Positions 1 through 6,996 of a stretch of DNA of 37,662 nucleotides are shown one piece after another. This DNA is from a virus: the IMG/VR virus record IMGVR_UViG_3300042390_000108, positions 1 to 37,662 of that record. One strand, 5' to 3'. The notes under the pieces are model-generated. The model made no database searches and was not told the DNA's origin. It saw nothing but the letters and a program-made list of their open reading frames with translations. The position numbers and the translations under genes are program-made. Numbering within the stretch: the stretch's first letter is position 1; each line of letters begins with the position of its first letter.

Positions 1-2
1 CG

Positions 3-305
3 TATCAAGCCTACCTGCAAGGCGCGACTGGCCTAGAGGCTTTGGGCCAAGACGCATTGAACATGGGCTCGGCTTTGGGTGGGCGCAACGTCAACACCAC
101 GGGGGCCAACGCGCTGTATGGCGGCGGTATGGCAGCAGCGCAGTCGATGGGTGCGGCCAACGCCTACAACCCGTTTGCCACGGCCCTGACGGGTCTGAGC
201 CAGAACAGGGCGTTCACGTCTGGTTTGGCAAACCAGTTTGGCGGCGGCGGTACTTTCCGAGCAGACCCTGGTGCGTATGCGTTCGGCTCGCAATCTTGGG
301 ACTAA
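3..305 (+). CDS. C-terminal fragment of Ala/Gln/Gly-rich virion (ejection-type) protein, alternative allele
   Basis: The reading frame is open from the window edge and stops at 303-305, so the N-terminus is missing. The fragment aligns with the C-terminal part of the 349-aa protein at 35990-37039: both share YLQGATGLEALGQ, GGRNVNTTGANALY and AYNPFATALT. The last 40 or so residues diverge (this copy ends in GSQSWD, the other in ADIYGR). It sits 10 bases before the next virion gene, as the full copy does at the other end. I read it as a second allele of that gene from a related strain, joined in by assembly, not as a truncated gene. The protein is low-complexity and has no enzyme motif. Confidence 0.75.
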   Translation, partial: YQAYLQGATGLEALGQDALNMGSALGGRNVNTTGANALYGGGMAAAQSMGAANAYNPFATALTGLSQNRAFTSGLANQFGGGGTFRADPGAYAFGSQSWD

Positions 306-315
306 GGAGTAAGAC

Positions 316-1713
316 ATGGCAGAAATTGTGCAATCCTTGTTCGGCGTTTCGCCGGAGTCTTACCAGCAGCAGCAGCAAGACCGGGCTGACGCTCAGGCGT
401 TGCAATACGCCAAGCTGGACCCGTTCCAACGGGCGAACTACGCCATTGGCCGTGGGGCCAACATGCTGGGCGGCGCTATCGGCGGTGCTCTTGGTGGCCA
501 AGACCCTGAGTTGCAGCGCATCACGCTGCGCCAGCAGATCGCAAGCCAGATTGACTTTACAGACCCTGCGTCTATCCAGCGGGGTATGAACGCTCTGGGC
601 GATGACGTGATGGGCAAACAGCAGTTGGCGCAGATATACCGTCAGCAGCGAGAAAGCGGTGCCCTGATCGCACAGCGTACGGCTGCGGCCACGCGGGAGC
701 GCGCGCCTACGGGCGATGTCGCAAAAGGAATGCGCGTAAACGAGATAACCCGAGCCCTTCAAACACCTGAGATAAGCGATCTTGAGCGTATCGGCTTGGA
801 AGCAGAATTAAAATCACTGAGCCCGGCCAAAGCTAAAGAGCCTACGACTAACGAGATAACTAACGCTGCTGCTTTTGCCGCTACCAAGGGTGAGCCCGGC
901 ACACCGGCGTACACAGCCGCGTTCCAATCTAAACATTCCGAATTGATTGCTAAAGCGCCCCCCGCACCCAACATTAAAACAGTTGGTGTGGCAAAAGGCA
1001 CGAATCAACCTGTCTATTTTGATCAAAACACCAACGAGCAGTTTACGGTCGCCGCAGGCCCTGACGGCAAACCAGCCCGCAAGCTTTACGTTGGCGGCGT
1101 TGATCGCACAACTGCTAAGACCGAAGTGGGTGTAAAGTTACCCGCGCAAGAAAGCGAATTTGAAAAAGGACTGGGCGGCGGTCAATCAAAACTTGTTCTG
1201 GAAAATAAAGCAGCAGCGCAAGATGCTGCCGAAATTCTGCGTACCAACCAAGTGGGTCGCGAGCTTCTCAAGGCAGGCGCAATCACGGGTACTGGCGCTG
1301 ACTTTTTTATCGGCCTAAACAACGCACTAGCACAAGCTGGGATTGATTTTGGGTACGCCGACGCTGCCGCTAACTCACAAGCCTACGCGGCTGCGATGGG
1401 CGCTAACGTGGGCAGGATTATCAAGCAGTTCGGTGCTGGCACGGGCTTGTCTGACGCCGACCGCGAGTTTGCAGAAAAAATGGCGGGTGGTAAGATTGCG
1501 CTTACTAAGACTGCGCTGCAAAGAATTCTTAGCATCAACGATCGGGCGGCAAATCGTGTAATTGACTTGCACAACCGCAACGTCAAAAACATTAAAACTA
1601 ACATTCCGCTTACGGTGGAAAAACCAGTTTTTGATAAACCTGAGCCTTCTGCCGCTACGCAAAACGCTGCGCCTGCCGGAAACATTGATGCGCTCTTACG
1701 AAAGTACCCATAA
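316..1713 (+). CDS. putative internal virion / DNA-ejection protein (465 aa)
   Basis: The start ATG follows a good AAGGAG ribosome site at 304-309. The protein opens with a Gln run (YQQQQQDRADAQ), then a glycine-rich hydrophobic stretch at about residues 45-60 (NMLGGAIGGALGG) that could touch membrane. The rest is Ala/Lys/Gln-rich and probably helical. It lies between the 349-aa and 718-aa proteins, after the adaptor, nozzle and fibre genes, where podoviruses usually encode the proteins ejected with the DNA. No lysozyme or transglycosylase motif is visible. The 5' half has a diverged second copy at 37050-37662. When the circle is closed, that copy runs in frame into base 908 and gives a 472-aa version. 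Function is inferred from position and composition. Confidence 0.7.
   Translation: MAEIVQSLFGVSPESYQQQQQDRADAQALQYAKLDPFQRANYAIGRGANMLGGAIGGALGGQDPELQRITLRQQIASQIDFTDPASIQRGMNALGDDVMGKQQLAQIYRQQRESGALIAQRTAAATRERAPTGDVAKGMRVNEITRALQTPEISDLERIGLEAELKSLSPAKAKEPTTNEITNAAAFAATKGEPGTPAYTAAFQSKHSELIAKAPPAPNIKTVGVAKGTNQPVYFDQNTNEQFTVAAGPDGKPARKLYVGGVDRTTAKTEVGVKLPAQESEFEKGLGGGQSKLVLENKAAAQDAAEILRTNQVGRELLKAGAITGTGADFFIGLNNALAQAGIDFGYADAAANSQAYAAAMGANVGRIIKQFGAGTGLSDADREFAEKMAGGKIALTKTALQRILSINDRAANRVIDLHNRNVKNIKTNIPLTVEKPVFDKPEPSAATQNAAPAGNIDALLRKYP
781..907 (+). repeat. exact 127-base overlap with the window's 3' end
   Basis: Bases 781-907 equal 37536-37662 without mismatch, and the bases just before (780 and 37535) differ. 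The wider block 706-907 matches 37461-37662 except for six mismatches within one 9-base patch (772-780). Further upstream the copies diverge and differ by indels. This marks the place where the circle closes. Confidence 0.93.
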
Positions 1714-1715
1714 AC

Positions 1716-3872
1716 ATGGCAACCATCGAGCAACTCAGCGCAGCACTGATCAAAGCCGATGCTGCAGGTAACACAGCGGACGCTAAGGCATTTGCAGATG
1801 AAATTCGGCGTATGCAAGTCGCGCCTCAAGAGTTTATTGTTCAAACACCTGAAGGCCGCAACGTGGGGGTGGACGTTCAGTTTCCTGCCGCACCAGCACC
1901 CCAAGCCGAAGTCAGTACGATGGAGCGCATGTTTGGGGCTGGCAGCCCGATTGCTCGCACAGTCAAGGGCGCAATAGTTGACCCTGCGTTGGCGGTCAAT
2001 CAACTGCTTGCCAGCTCGGGCCTGTTTGGGCAGGATGTAAAGCAAGGCGCAACGCAGCTTGTCCGTGACGTTGAGTCAGCAACGCAGCAAGGCCGCGCTC
2101 GCGTAGGCAGCGAAGGGTTTGACCCGTTCCAACTGGTCGGCAACGTCATCAGCCCGGTTAACCGTCTAGTCGGCGGAGCACAGGCACTGCAAGCGCCCGG
2201 CCTCTTAGGCGCAGCGACACGTTCGGCTGGCACGGGCGCTGCGCTGGGCGCGTTAGCCCCCGTAAACGCGCCAGTGGAGCAGTTTGGTGAAAAGAAGTTG
2301 GAGCAGATGGCGCTAGGCGCGGTGCTTGGCCCTATTCTTGAGGGCGGCGTTAACGCGCTGGGCGCTTTTGCTGGCTTGTTCAAAGGGCTTACCAAACAAG
2401 GCAGAGAAGACGTGATGCGTCAACAGCTTAATACGTTGGCCGGGCCTGACAGTAGCCGCGTCATTGACGCGCTCCGCGACGTCAAAGAGCTTGTCACAGG
2501 CTCACGCCCTACCGCAGCAGACGCAATAGCCGACATCCCTTCGGCAGTCGAGTTGGCCGCCGCGCAGCGCAAGCTGGCTTCTCAATCCGGTGTTGCGGGG
2601 AAGTTTGCTGAACGCACCGTAGAGCGCCAAGCAGCGCGGGTTCGCGCTGTTGACAATATCGCGGGTACTGAAGCGCAGCGAGCCGCCGTAGAAGCAAAGC
2701 GAGGTGCTGTGACCGGGCCAATGCGCGAGACAGCGCTTGACCTTAACGAGATCGTGGGCACTACGCTGGGAAATATTGACCGGCAAGCCAACCAGACTGT
2801 CAACCGCTTAATCCAACAGGTTAAAGAAAACCTACCTCCGTTGCAGCAAACCTCTGCCGGGTTCAAACTCACTACTGAAGAATTGCGCGCAGCATCAAAA
2901 GATGCGGCAAACAATTTAAAAAAGGCGCAGATTGACAGTTTGGAGCAGAACGGCGTGTTTCCGTTGCTTGCCACGGACATTACACGCCAGCTTGACAAGG
3001 CGATTAAAGGCACCGTGTCTGACCAGAGCCGGGCCGTGCTGCAAGCCGTGCGCGACCGTGTGCTGTCCAAGACGGACGAAAACGGCATCATTGGCAGCCG
3101 TGACCTGTACGAAAACGTGCGCAAAATTTCAAACCAAGACATTGCAAAACTGCTTGGCCTGGGTGATCAGTACGCGTCAGGCGGCATACCTCAGCAAGCG
3201 GCCAGCGCGTTGAGCAACGCCAAAAAGTTGGTTGACGCTTCGCTCAACAAGTCCTCTGACGGGCTTTGGTCTAAGTACCTCAACTCATTTGCTGCGTACA
3301 GCAAAAAACTTGACCGCATGGAAGTTGGCGACTACTTGTCTAAAAAGCTGCAAACGCCGTTGGACAAAGAGCGTGCTGGCGCGTTTGCGACCGCCGTTGA
3401 AAACGCCGCAGGCACGATCAAAAGATCAACTGGCATACCTCGGTTTGATAAGCTGTCTGACGTGTTGACACCCAAGGAAGTCGGCACGGTCAACAACGTG
3501 TTGGCGGACCTAAGCCGAACATCTAAGGCTGACGAGTTGGCGCGTATGGTGCGTAATGTCGAAACAGGTCTGCCAGACGCCGCCCGATCGTCGCCCGACT
3601 TTTTAAACCGGTACGTGACTTTAGGTAAGGCAGCGTTTGGCTACTTGCAGCGCGGCAACGCCGAGGCCTTTAACAAACAAATGGCCGAGATGATGTTAGA
3701 CCCTCCCGCAATGGCGCAGTTTATGACCCTTGCGATCCCAAAGAGCCGGGTGAATGAAACAACAGCCGCTATGATGAAGCTGATGGATGATCCAACCCGC
3801 GCAGCGTTTACGCAAGTGTTTGTGATACCTGCTGCTGCTGCTCGCGGCGCTGTGCAAGAGCCGCAAGAATAA
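1716..3872 (+). CDS. putative large internal virion / DNA-ejection protein (718 aa)
   Basis: This is the last gene of the late plus-strand operon. It starts two bases after the previous stop, with no clear Shine-Dalgarno, so translation may be coupled. The N-terminus (about residues 1-35) has an Ala-rich helical segment of a kind I recall from phage internal proteins, followed by a short beta-like part (FIVQTPEGRNVGVDVQF). Residues of about 150-230 are Gly/Ala-rich and moderately hydrophobic (ALGALAPVNAPVEQFG; ALGAVLGPILEGGVNALGAF). The remainder is long, charged and helical. The gene ends three bases before the stop of the facing minus-strand operon, and I see no terminator between them. A role in ejecting DNA or forming the cell-envelope channel is inferred from position and composition. 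Confidence 0.65.
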   Translation: MATIEQLSAALIKADAAGNTADAKAFADEIRRMQVAPQEFIVQTPEGRNVGVDVQFPAAPAPQAEVSTMERMFGAGSPIARTVKGAIVDPALAVNQLLASSGLFGQDVKQGATQLVRDVESATQQGRARVGSEGFDPFQLVGNVISPVNRLVGGAQALQAPGLLGAATRSAGTGAALGALAPVNAPVEQFGEKKLEQMALGAVLGPILEGGVNALGAFAGLFKGLTKQGREDVMRQQLNTLAGPDSSRVIDALRDVKELVTGSRPTAADAIADIPSAVELAAAQRKLASQSGVAGKFAERTVERQAARVRAVDNIAGTEAQRAAVEAKRGAVTGPMRETALDLNEIVGTTLGNIDRQANQTVNRLIQQVKENLPPLQQTSAGFKLTTEELRAASKDAANNLKKAQIDSLEQNGVFPLLATDITRQLDKAIKGTVSDQSRAVLQAVRDRVLSKTDENGIIGSRDLYENVRKISNQDIAKLLGLGDQYASGGIPQQAASALSNAKKLVDASLNKSSDGLWSKYLNSFAAYSKKLDRMEVGDYLSKKLQTPLDKERAGAFATAVENAAGTIKRSTGIPRFDKLSDVLTPKEVGTVNNVLADLSRTSKADELARMVRNVETGLPDAARSSPDFLNRYVTLGKAAFGYLQRGNAEAFNKQMAEMMLDPPAMAQFMTLAIPKSRVNETTAAMMKLMDDPTRAAFTQVFVIPAAAARGAVQEPQE

Positions 3873-3875
3873 GCC

Positions 3876-4055
3876 TCAAAGCCGTCCCTTGGGCAGTTCA
3901 TGCTTATTGAGCTGCGGCTTGACGCTGGGCTTGGCCCGACTGAAGATGCCAAACGCCTTGTAGTCGGTCGTGGCGGGTACGCCTTTGGCGCGGTAAGAAA
4001 CATCTTTCATAAAGATGCTCGGGCGCGGGTCTTTCTTCCATTCAAACGGGTTCAT
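3876..4055 (-). CDS. small protein of unknown function (59 aa)
   Basis: This is the last gene of the leftward early operon. A longer frame exists, but I chose the ATG at 4055: TTGGAG lies about 10 bases upstream and the ATG overlaps the previous gene's TGA as ATGA. The protein is basic and hydrophilic, starts MNPFEWKKDPRPSIF and contains a KGVPATTDYKAFGIF segment. No known domain was recognised. Confidence 0.6.
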   Translation of the reverse strand: MNPFEWKKDPRPSIFMKDVSYRAKGVPATTDYKAFGIFSRAKPSVKPQLNKHELPKGRL

Positions 4056-4267
4056 TTGGTTACGCTCCAAAACAGCAACAACAAAAAAGCTATCCACAAC
4101 ACGCCGACAAGGCTAAGTAGCACCCATTCGGCCAAGTAGCGAAGCTGCTGACGCCAGATGCTTGGCGGCAGCGGGTCAGCGGCCCGCATCACGGGCTTGT
4201 ACTTAGCCACACGCACCGGACAGTTGCGGCCTTGATTGCAGTCTCCAAAATCGTCACAGCAGTTCAT
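4052..4267 (-). CDS. small membrane protein (71 aa)
   Basis: One strong hydrophobic segment lies near the C-terminus (about residues 47-67, WVLLSLVGVLWIAFLLLLFW) with a short charged tail. The N-terminal part carries three cysteines (MNCCDDFGDCNQG) and basic residues, so a single-pass topology is likely. GGGAG lies 6-7 bases before the ATG. Both ends overlap neighbours as ATGA. It may act at the host inner membrane early in infection, for example in exclusion or takeover, but this is inference from class and operon only. Confidence 0.65.
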   Translation of the reverse strand: MNCCDDFGDCNQGRNCPVRVAKYKPVMRAADPLPPSIWRQQLRYLAEWVLLSLVGVLWIAFLLLLFWSVTK

Positions 4268-4506
4268 TGGAACTCCCTCAGTTTGTGTTTCAGTTCTCTG
4301 ATCTCGCCCTGGGCTTTGAGTGCCAAGGTACGGGTGCGTTGGTAGTCAGCAGCAGCTTCCTTTGCCGCTGCGAGCGCCTTGTCCAGCTTCCTAGCCTCAC
4401 GCTTTAGGATGCGCTCATGCTCTTTGCGTAGGCCCGCAAGCGCAGGCTCTGTGATTGCTGCGACTTGGGCCTCGGTCAGTGCCAGCTTCAATGCTTCGTC
4501 TTTCAT
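4264..4506 (-). CDS. small coiled-coil protein (80 aa)
   Basis: The frame extends upstream to 4695, but the start at 4506 is preferred. It has GAGGATT upstream and forms ATGA with the stop of the 30-aa gene. The protein is almost entirely predicted helix, rich in Ala, Lys, Glu and Arg (KEHERILKREARKLDKAL; KAQGEIRELKHKLREFQ), with heptad-like Leu spacing. It may oligomerise or bind a partner. No family was recognised. Confidence 0.65.
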   Translation of the reverse strand: MKDEALKLALTEAQVAAITEPALAGLRKEHERILKREARKLDKALAAAKEAAADYQRTRTLALKAQGEIRELKHKLREFQ

Positions 4507-4595
4507 TTGATAATCCTCAGAAAAGCGCCGCATCGGGCGCAGTGGTACATTCCCGGCACAGGGATGGGCTTCCAGTCGTGGGGGCAGTTGTTCAT
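4503..4595 (-). CDS. 30-aa Cys/His micro-protein
   Basis: This tiny frame is supported by a GGAGAAGAA ribosome site and by ATGA overlaps with the genes on both sides (4592-4595 and 4503-4506). It encodes MNNCPHDWKPIPVPGMYHC followed by ARCGAFLRIIK. The C-P-H and C-x2-C pattern could bind one zinc ion as a minimal ribbon. The tight fit between two coupled genes makes it more likely real than chance. Confidence 0.6.
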   Translation of the reverse strand: MNNCPHDWKPIPVPGMYHCARCGAFLRIIK

Positions 4596-4732
4596 TTCTT
4601 CTCCGGCAAAATAAGTTCAAGTGTCGTAAACCTGTGCATGTTGGCGCACATGTAACGGCGGCGGCGGGTGCCGTCAGAGCGCATACGGCTGTCAATGACC
4701 TCGGTATAAGTTCCGCACACGGGGCACTTCAT
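4592..4732 (-). CDS. stand-alone NrdR-type zinc-ribbon protein (46 aa)
   Basis: The start at 4732 has a strong GGAGG four bases upstream and forms ATGA with the previous gene; a longer frame to 4810 lacks this. The sequence MKCPVCGTYTEVIDSR, then DGTRRRR and RFTTLE, follows the N-terminal zinc ribbon of NrdR, the bacterial repressor of ribonucleotide reductase genes (CPxC, T-x-VIDSR, RRRR, RFTTxE). The ATP-cone half of NrdR is absent. The second metal pair is altered: a single Cys and then His (CANMHRF) replace the usual Cys-x2-Cys. It may bind DNA, possibly NrdR-box-like sites, or simply be a phage zinc-finger regulator. The resemblance is seen; the target is inferred. Confidence 0.7.
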   Translation of the reverse strand: MKCPVCGTYTEVIDSRMRSDGTRRRRYMCANMHRFTTLELILPEKK

Positions 4733-4887
4733 TTGTACCTCCGCAGCGGCTCGACCTTCTTCTCTGGCGGTGGCGGCAGCATCTTCTCGGACGGTGGGGT
4801 CCACCCCCACTTGCGCCAGGTGGCCTGCACGTCAGCCCCGCTGCTCCACTTGAATTCTTTGTTCGGTACGGATGGATAGACTGTCAT
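4729..4887 (-). CDS. small protein of unknown function (52 aa)
   Basis: The frame starts at ATG 4887 after GAAGGAAC and ends as ATGA with the zinc-ribbon gene. It has a Trp-rich centre (KWSSGADVQATWRKWGWTPP) and a proline-rich, basic tail (PPPPEKKVEPLRRYK). I recall similar Trp-rich short proteins in other phages, but no function. It overlaps the upstream gene by 56 bases. Confidence 0.65.
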   Translation of the reverse strand: MTVYPSVPNKEFKWSSGADVQATWRKWGWTPPSEKMLPPPPEKKVEPLRRYK

Positions 4888-5047
4888 TTTTTGTTCCTTC
4901 GATTACTAAGTGCCTGTAGGCACGGATTGCTGCTTTCAAGTCTGCTTGCAGACTCTCGATCAGCTCGTCTTGCTCAATCAGCCGGGCTGTGGCTTCTTGT
5001 GCAAACTTGGCCAGGTTGCGCGCTTCCCACGCCTCAAACCTGTTCAT
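4832..5047 (-). CDS. small helical protein of unknown function (71 aa)
   Basis: The ATG at 5047 overlaps the TGA of the preceding gene as ATGA. Residues 1-50 look like one long amphipathic helix (LIEQDELIESLQADLKAAIR). The 3' end runs 56 bases into the next gene in another frame, so those bases carry two reading frames. No family was recognised. Confidence 0.6.
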   Translation of the reverse strand: MNRFEAWEARNLAKFAQEATARLIEQDELIESLQADLKAAIRAYRHLVIEGTKNDSLSIRTEQRIQVEQRG

Positions 5048-5232
5048 CGGGCAGTGGCCAGCGTTAGCAGCTCGGCCCTCTCTCTGGCCACACGCAGCGT
5101 GTTGTACCGCTGGTGCAGGCGCTCGATGATCTTAACGCGGCGAGCGCCCTTCATCTCAGCATCCAGCAGCGCCTTGACATCCACCTCTGGCAGCGAGGCC
5201 AGCACGTCGTTAAGACTTCGCCATGTGTACAT
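5044..5232 (-). CDS. small helical protein of unknown function (62 aa)
   Basis: AAGGA lies about 9 bases before the ATG. The protein starts MYTWRSLNDVLASLPEVDVK and then becomes a basic helix (RRVKIIERLHQRYNTLRVAR). It overlaps the upstream 53-aa gene by 23 bases and the downstream gene by ATGA. Its charge pattern suits a nucleic-acid- or protein-binding role, which is not demonstrated. Confidence 0.6.
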   Translation of the reverse strand: MYTWRSLNDVLASLPEVDVKALLDAEMKGARRVKIIERLHQRYNTLRVARERAELLTLATAR

Positions 5233-5371
5233 TTATTTTTCCTTCAAGTTGTTCAATCAGTTTGGTCGTGCGGTCGTGCGAGCGTTGGGCCGCGTTCAGT
5301 TGCCGCGTCTTGTGCCGCAGCTCAGACTTGGCCGCCCGCAGCTTGGCTTTCCATTGGTCGATTCGTTTCAT
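5210..5371 (-). CDS. small basic coiled-coil protein (53 aa)
   Basis: The start ATG at 5371 forms ATGA with the stop of the helicase gene, indicating translational coupling. The protein is very basic (MKRIDQWKAKLRAAKSELRH) and helical throughout. The ribosome site of the next gene lies inside its 3' end. No known domain. Confidence 0.55.
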   Translation of the reverse strand: MKRIDQWKAKLRAAKSELRHKTRQLNAAQRSHDRTTKLIEQLEGKINVHMAKS

Positions 5372-6660
5372 TTGAGTGCCTCCAAGGCGATTTGAGAAAG
5401 GGATAGCTTGTCGTGCAGCGCGGTCCAGATTTTATGATCGACAGTACCGTCGGTCAGAAATACGTAGCACCACACGTCATGCCGCTGGCCGCTACGATGC
5501 AAGCGCCCGATGGTCTGCTCGTACAGTTCGAGCGACCAGGGCAGGGACAAGAAGACGATGTGGCGTCCTCCATGCTGAAGGTTAAGGCCGTGGCCAGCCG
5601 ACTTGGGGTGGACGGCGAGAAGCGCGACCTCACCTCGGTTCCATCGTTCGATGGCGTCGTCGTCGTCGAGCGTCGTGAGGTGCTTGAACCTGCGCTTGAG
5701 TTCAGCGAGTTCTTCTTGGTATTGGTAAACCAGTAGGGTGTTGGCATGTTGATTCTCATCAAGCAGTTCTTCAAGGCGGTCAAACTTGTGTGACGACAGC
5801 CAAACCGGGCCGTTATCGGAATACAGGAAACCAGACGACATCTGCTGGAGCTTCTGCGTGACCACGGCAGCGTTGACCGCCACCACGTCGTCCAGCACGA
5901 AGTCCTTCTTCATCTTGTTGTAGCCCGTCATGTCCATCTTGCAGGCCACCTCAACCGTGTGCAGCGGCGGCAGCTTGTCCTTGTACTCGCCAGGCTCCAG
6001 CACGAACGTCGCGGGCTTGATGCGCTGCATGACCAGCTCTAGCGATCCCCGGCGCGGCTGCCAGTCGCCAAAGTCCTTGTTGACCAGCGTGAAGTACTGC
6101 TGCATAAACGCGCCCTTGGCCCGGCCCAGCAGCGTCTGGTCCACGATCTTGCACTGGCCGAACACGTCCTCAAGGCCGTTGCTGGTAAAGCTGCCCGTCA
6201 GACCCCACCGGATGCCGACATCGCCGATGACTTTGTTCAGGGCTTTGAAGCGTGCGCCGGACGGGTTCTTCAGCTTGGTCAGCTCGTCAAACACGATGGC
6301 GTTGATGTGCGCCAGGTTCTGCTCGGCGAGCCATTGGATGTTGTCGTAATTGCTGACGATGATCTGAGCGCCACTGTACAGGGCTGCCTTGCGCTGCGCT
6401 GGTGTGCCCACGGCCACGGCCAGCGTGCAGCCGGGTGCCCACTTGGGTTGCTCTACTGGCCACACGTCGGTGCAGACGCGCTTGGGTGCCAGCACAAGGA
6501 AGCGCATGGCGTAGCCGTCTTTGAGAATGGCCTGCATGGCCGTCAGCGTGATGGCAGTCTTGCCAGCGCCCACCGGGGCCAAGATCATGGCGCGGTCGTG
6601 CTCAAACAAGAAGTCAGCCGCCGTGTCTTGATAGTCACGCAGTTTCACGCAGCCACCCAT
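5368..6660 (-). CDS. SNF2-family DEAD-like helicase/ATPase (430 aa)
   Basis: Helicase superfamily 2 motifs appear in order: a Q-like region (LRDYQ, residues 7-11), Walker A APVGAGKT (28-35), Walker B FDEL (123-126), motif III LTGS (153-156), motif V AGHGLNLQ (about 345) and motif VI QTIGRLHRSGQR (about 376-387). The LHRSGQ form of motif VI is typical of SNF2 ATPases, which translocate on double-stranded DNA. At 430 residues it is a minimal two-domain core without added domains. It is second in the leftward operon after the VRR-NUC nuclease, a pairing often seen in phage replication modules, where it may serve DNA remodelling, fork restart or recombination. The ATG at 6660 lies inside the end of the nuclease gene and has only a weak ribosome site. 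Confidence 0.93.
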   Translation of the reverse strand: MGGCVKLRDYQDTAADFLFEHDRAMILAPVGAGKTAITLTAMQAILKDGYAMRFLVLAPKRVCTDVWPVEQPKWAPGCTLAVAVGTPAQRKAALYSGAQIIVSNYDNIQWLAEQNLAHINAIVFDELTKLKNPSGARFKALNKVIGDVGIRWGLTGSFTSNGLEDVFGQCKIVDQTLLGRAKGAFMQQYFTLVNKDFGDWQPRRGSLELVMQRIKPATFVLEPGEYKDKLPPLHTVEVACKMDMTGYNKMKKDFVLDDVVAVNAAVVTQKLQQMSSGFLYSDNGPVWLSSHKFDRLEELLDENQHANTLLVYQYQEELAELKRRFKHLTTLDDDDAIERWNRGEVALLAVHPKSAGHGLNLQHGGRHIVFLSLPWSLELYEQTIGRLHRSGQRHDVWCYVFLTDGTVDHKIWTALHDKLSLSQIALEALK

Positions 6661-6910
6661 CTATTTGATCTTTGTTCCACAGGCACACATACCTTTGGTT
6701 CATCAGCGCCATGTCACTGGCAAAGACTTTCTGCAACTCAGACAGCCTGCCACCTTCGGTCTTGACCTCGACGAACCATGTCTGGCCGTTGGGCAGGCAC
6801 ACGATCCGGTCGGCCACGCCCCGATGCGCGGGGCTGGTGAACTTGTACGCCCGCCCGCCACGCTCTTTGACGCGCTTGACGAGGTAGGCTTCGACTTGTT
6901 TTTCTAACAT
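6635..6910 (-). CDS. VRR-NUC domain nuclease (91 aa)
   Basis: This is a small PD-(D/E)XK nuclease. Residues GVADRIV (Asp34), FVEVKT (Glu48 and Lys50) and LSELQ (Gln60) match the VRR-NUC active site, and 91 aa is normal for free-standing phage members. These enzymes are thought to cut branched or flap DNA. It is the first gene of the leftward operon and overlaps the SNF2 gene by 26 bases. I chose MLEKQVEAYL as the start. A longer in-frame start at 6943 would lie inside the promoter region. The chosen ATG has no clear Shine-Dalgarno and lies only seven bases from a -10-like TATTAT, so a very short or absent leader is possible. Confidence 0.9.
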   Translation of the reverse strand: MLEKQVEAYLVKRVKERGGRAYKFTSPAHRGVADRIVCLPNGQTWFVEVKTEGGRLSELQKVFASDMALMNQRYVCLWNKDQIDGWLRETA

Positions 6911-6917
6911 GACACGA

Positions 6918-6945
6918 ATAATACATGAAAAAAAGATTTGCACAA
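6918..6945 (-). promoter_or_regulatory. candidate promoter of the leftward early operon
   Basis: Read on the minus strand: TTGTGC, 16 bases, TATTAT. The -10 element ends seven bases before the ATG of the VRR-NUC gene. It shares the divergent region with the rightward candidate. Motif match only. Confidence 0.45.
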
Positions 6946-6967
6946 CAAATATTTTGTGTGGTACACT
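6938..6967 (+). promoter_or_regulatory. candidate sigma70-type promoter of the rightward replication operon
   Basis: TTGCAC, an 18-base spacer and TACACT stand about 30 bases before the ATG at 6997. The spacer holds the small inverted repeat ACAAA-TAT-TTTGT (6945-6957), which overlaps both divergent promoters and could be an operator. The region is clearly more AT-rich than its surroundings. Confidence 0.55.
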
Positions 6968-6996
6968 GAACGCCTCATCAACTAAAGGACAGTCAA

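Noticed and set aside
1-1713. True tandem gene duplication at the ends
   Set aside because: The exact 127-base match ending at the last base, with a mismatch just before it, and the in-frame join favour circular closure with two strain alleles. Read data could still change this.
4592-4810. Longer start (72 aa) for the zinc-ribbon gene
   Set aside because: The extension lacks a ribosome site and overlaps the 52-aa gene. ATG 4732 has GGAGG and an ATGA joint, and matches where NrdR proteins begin.
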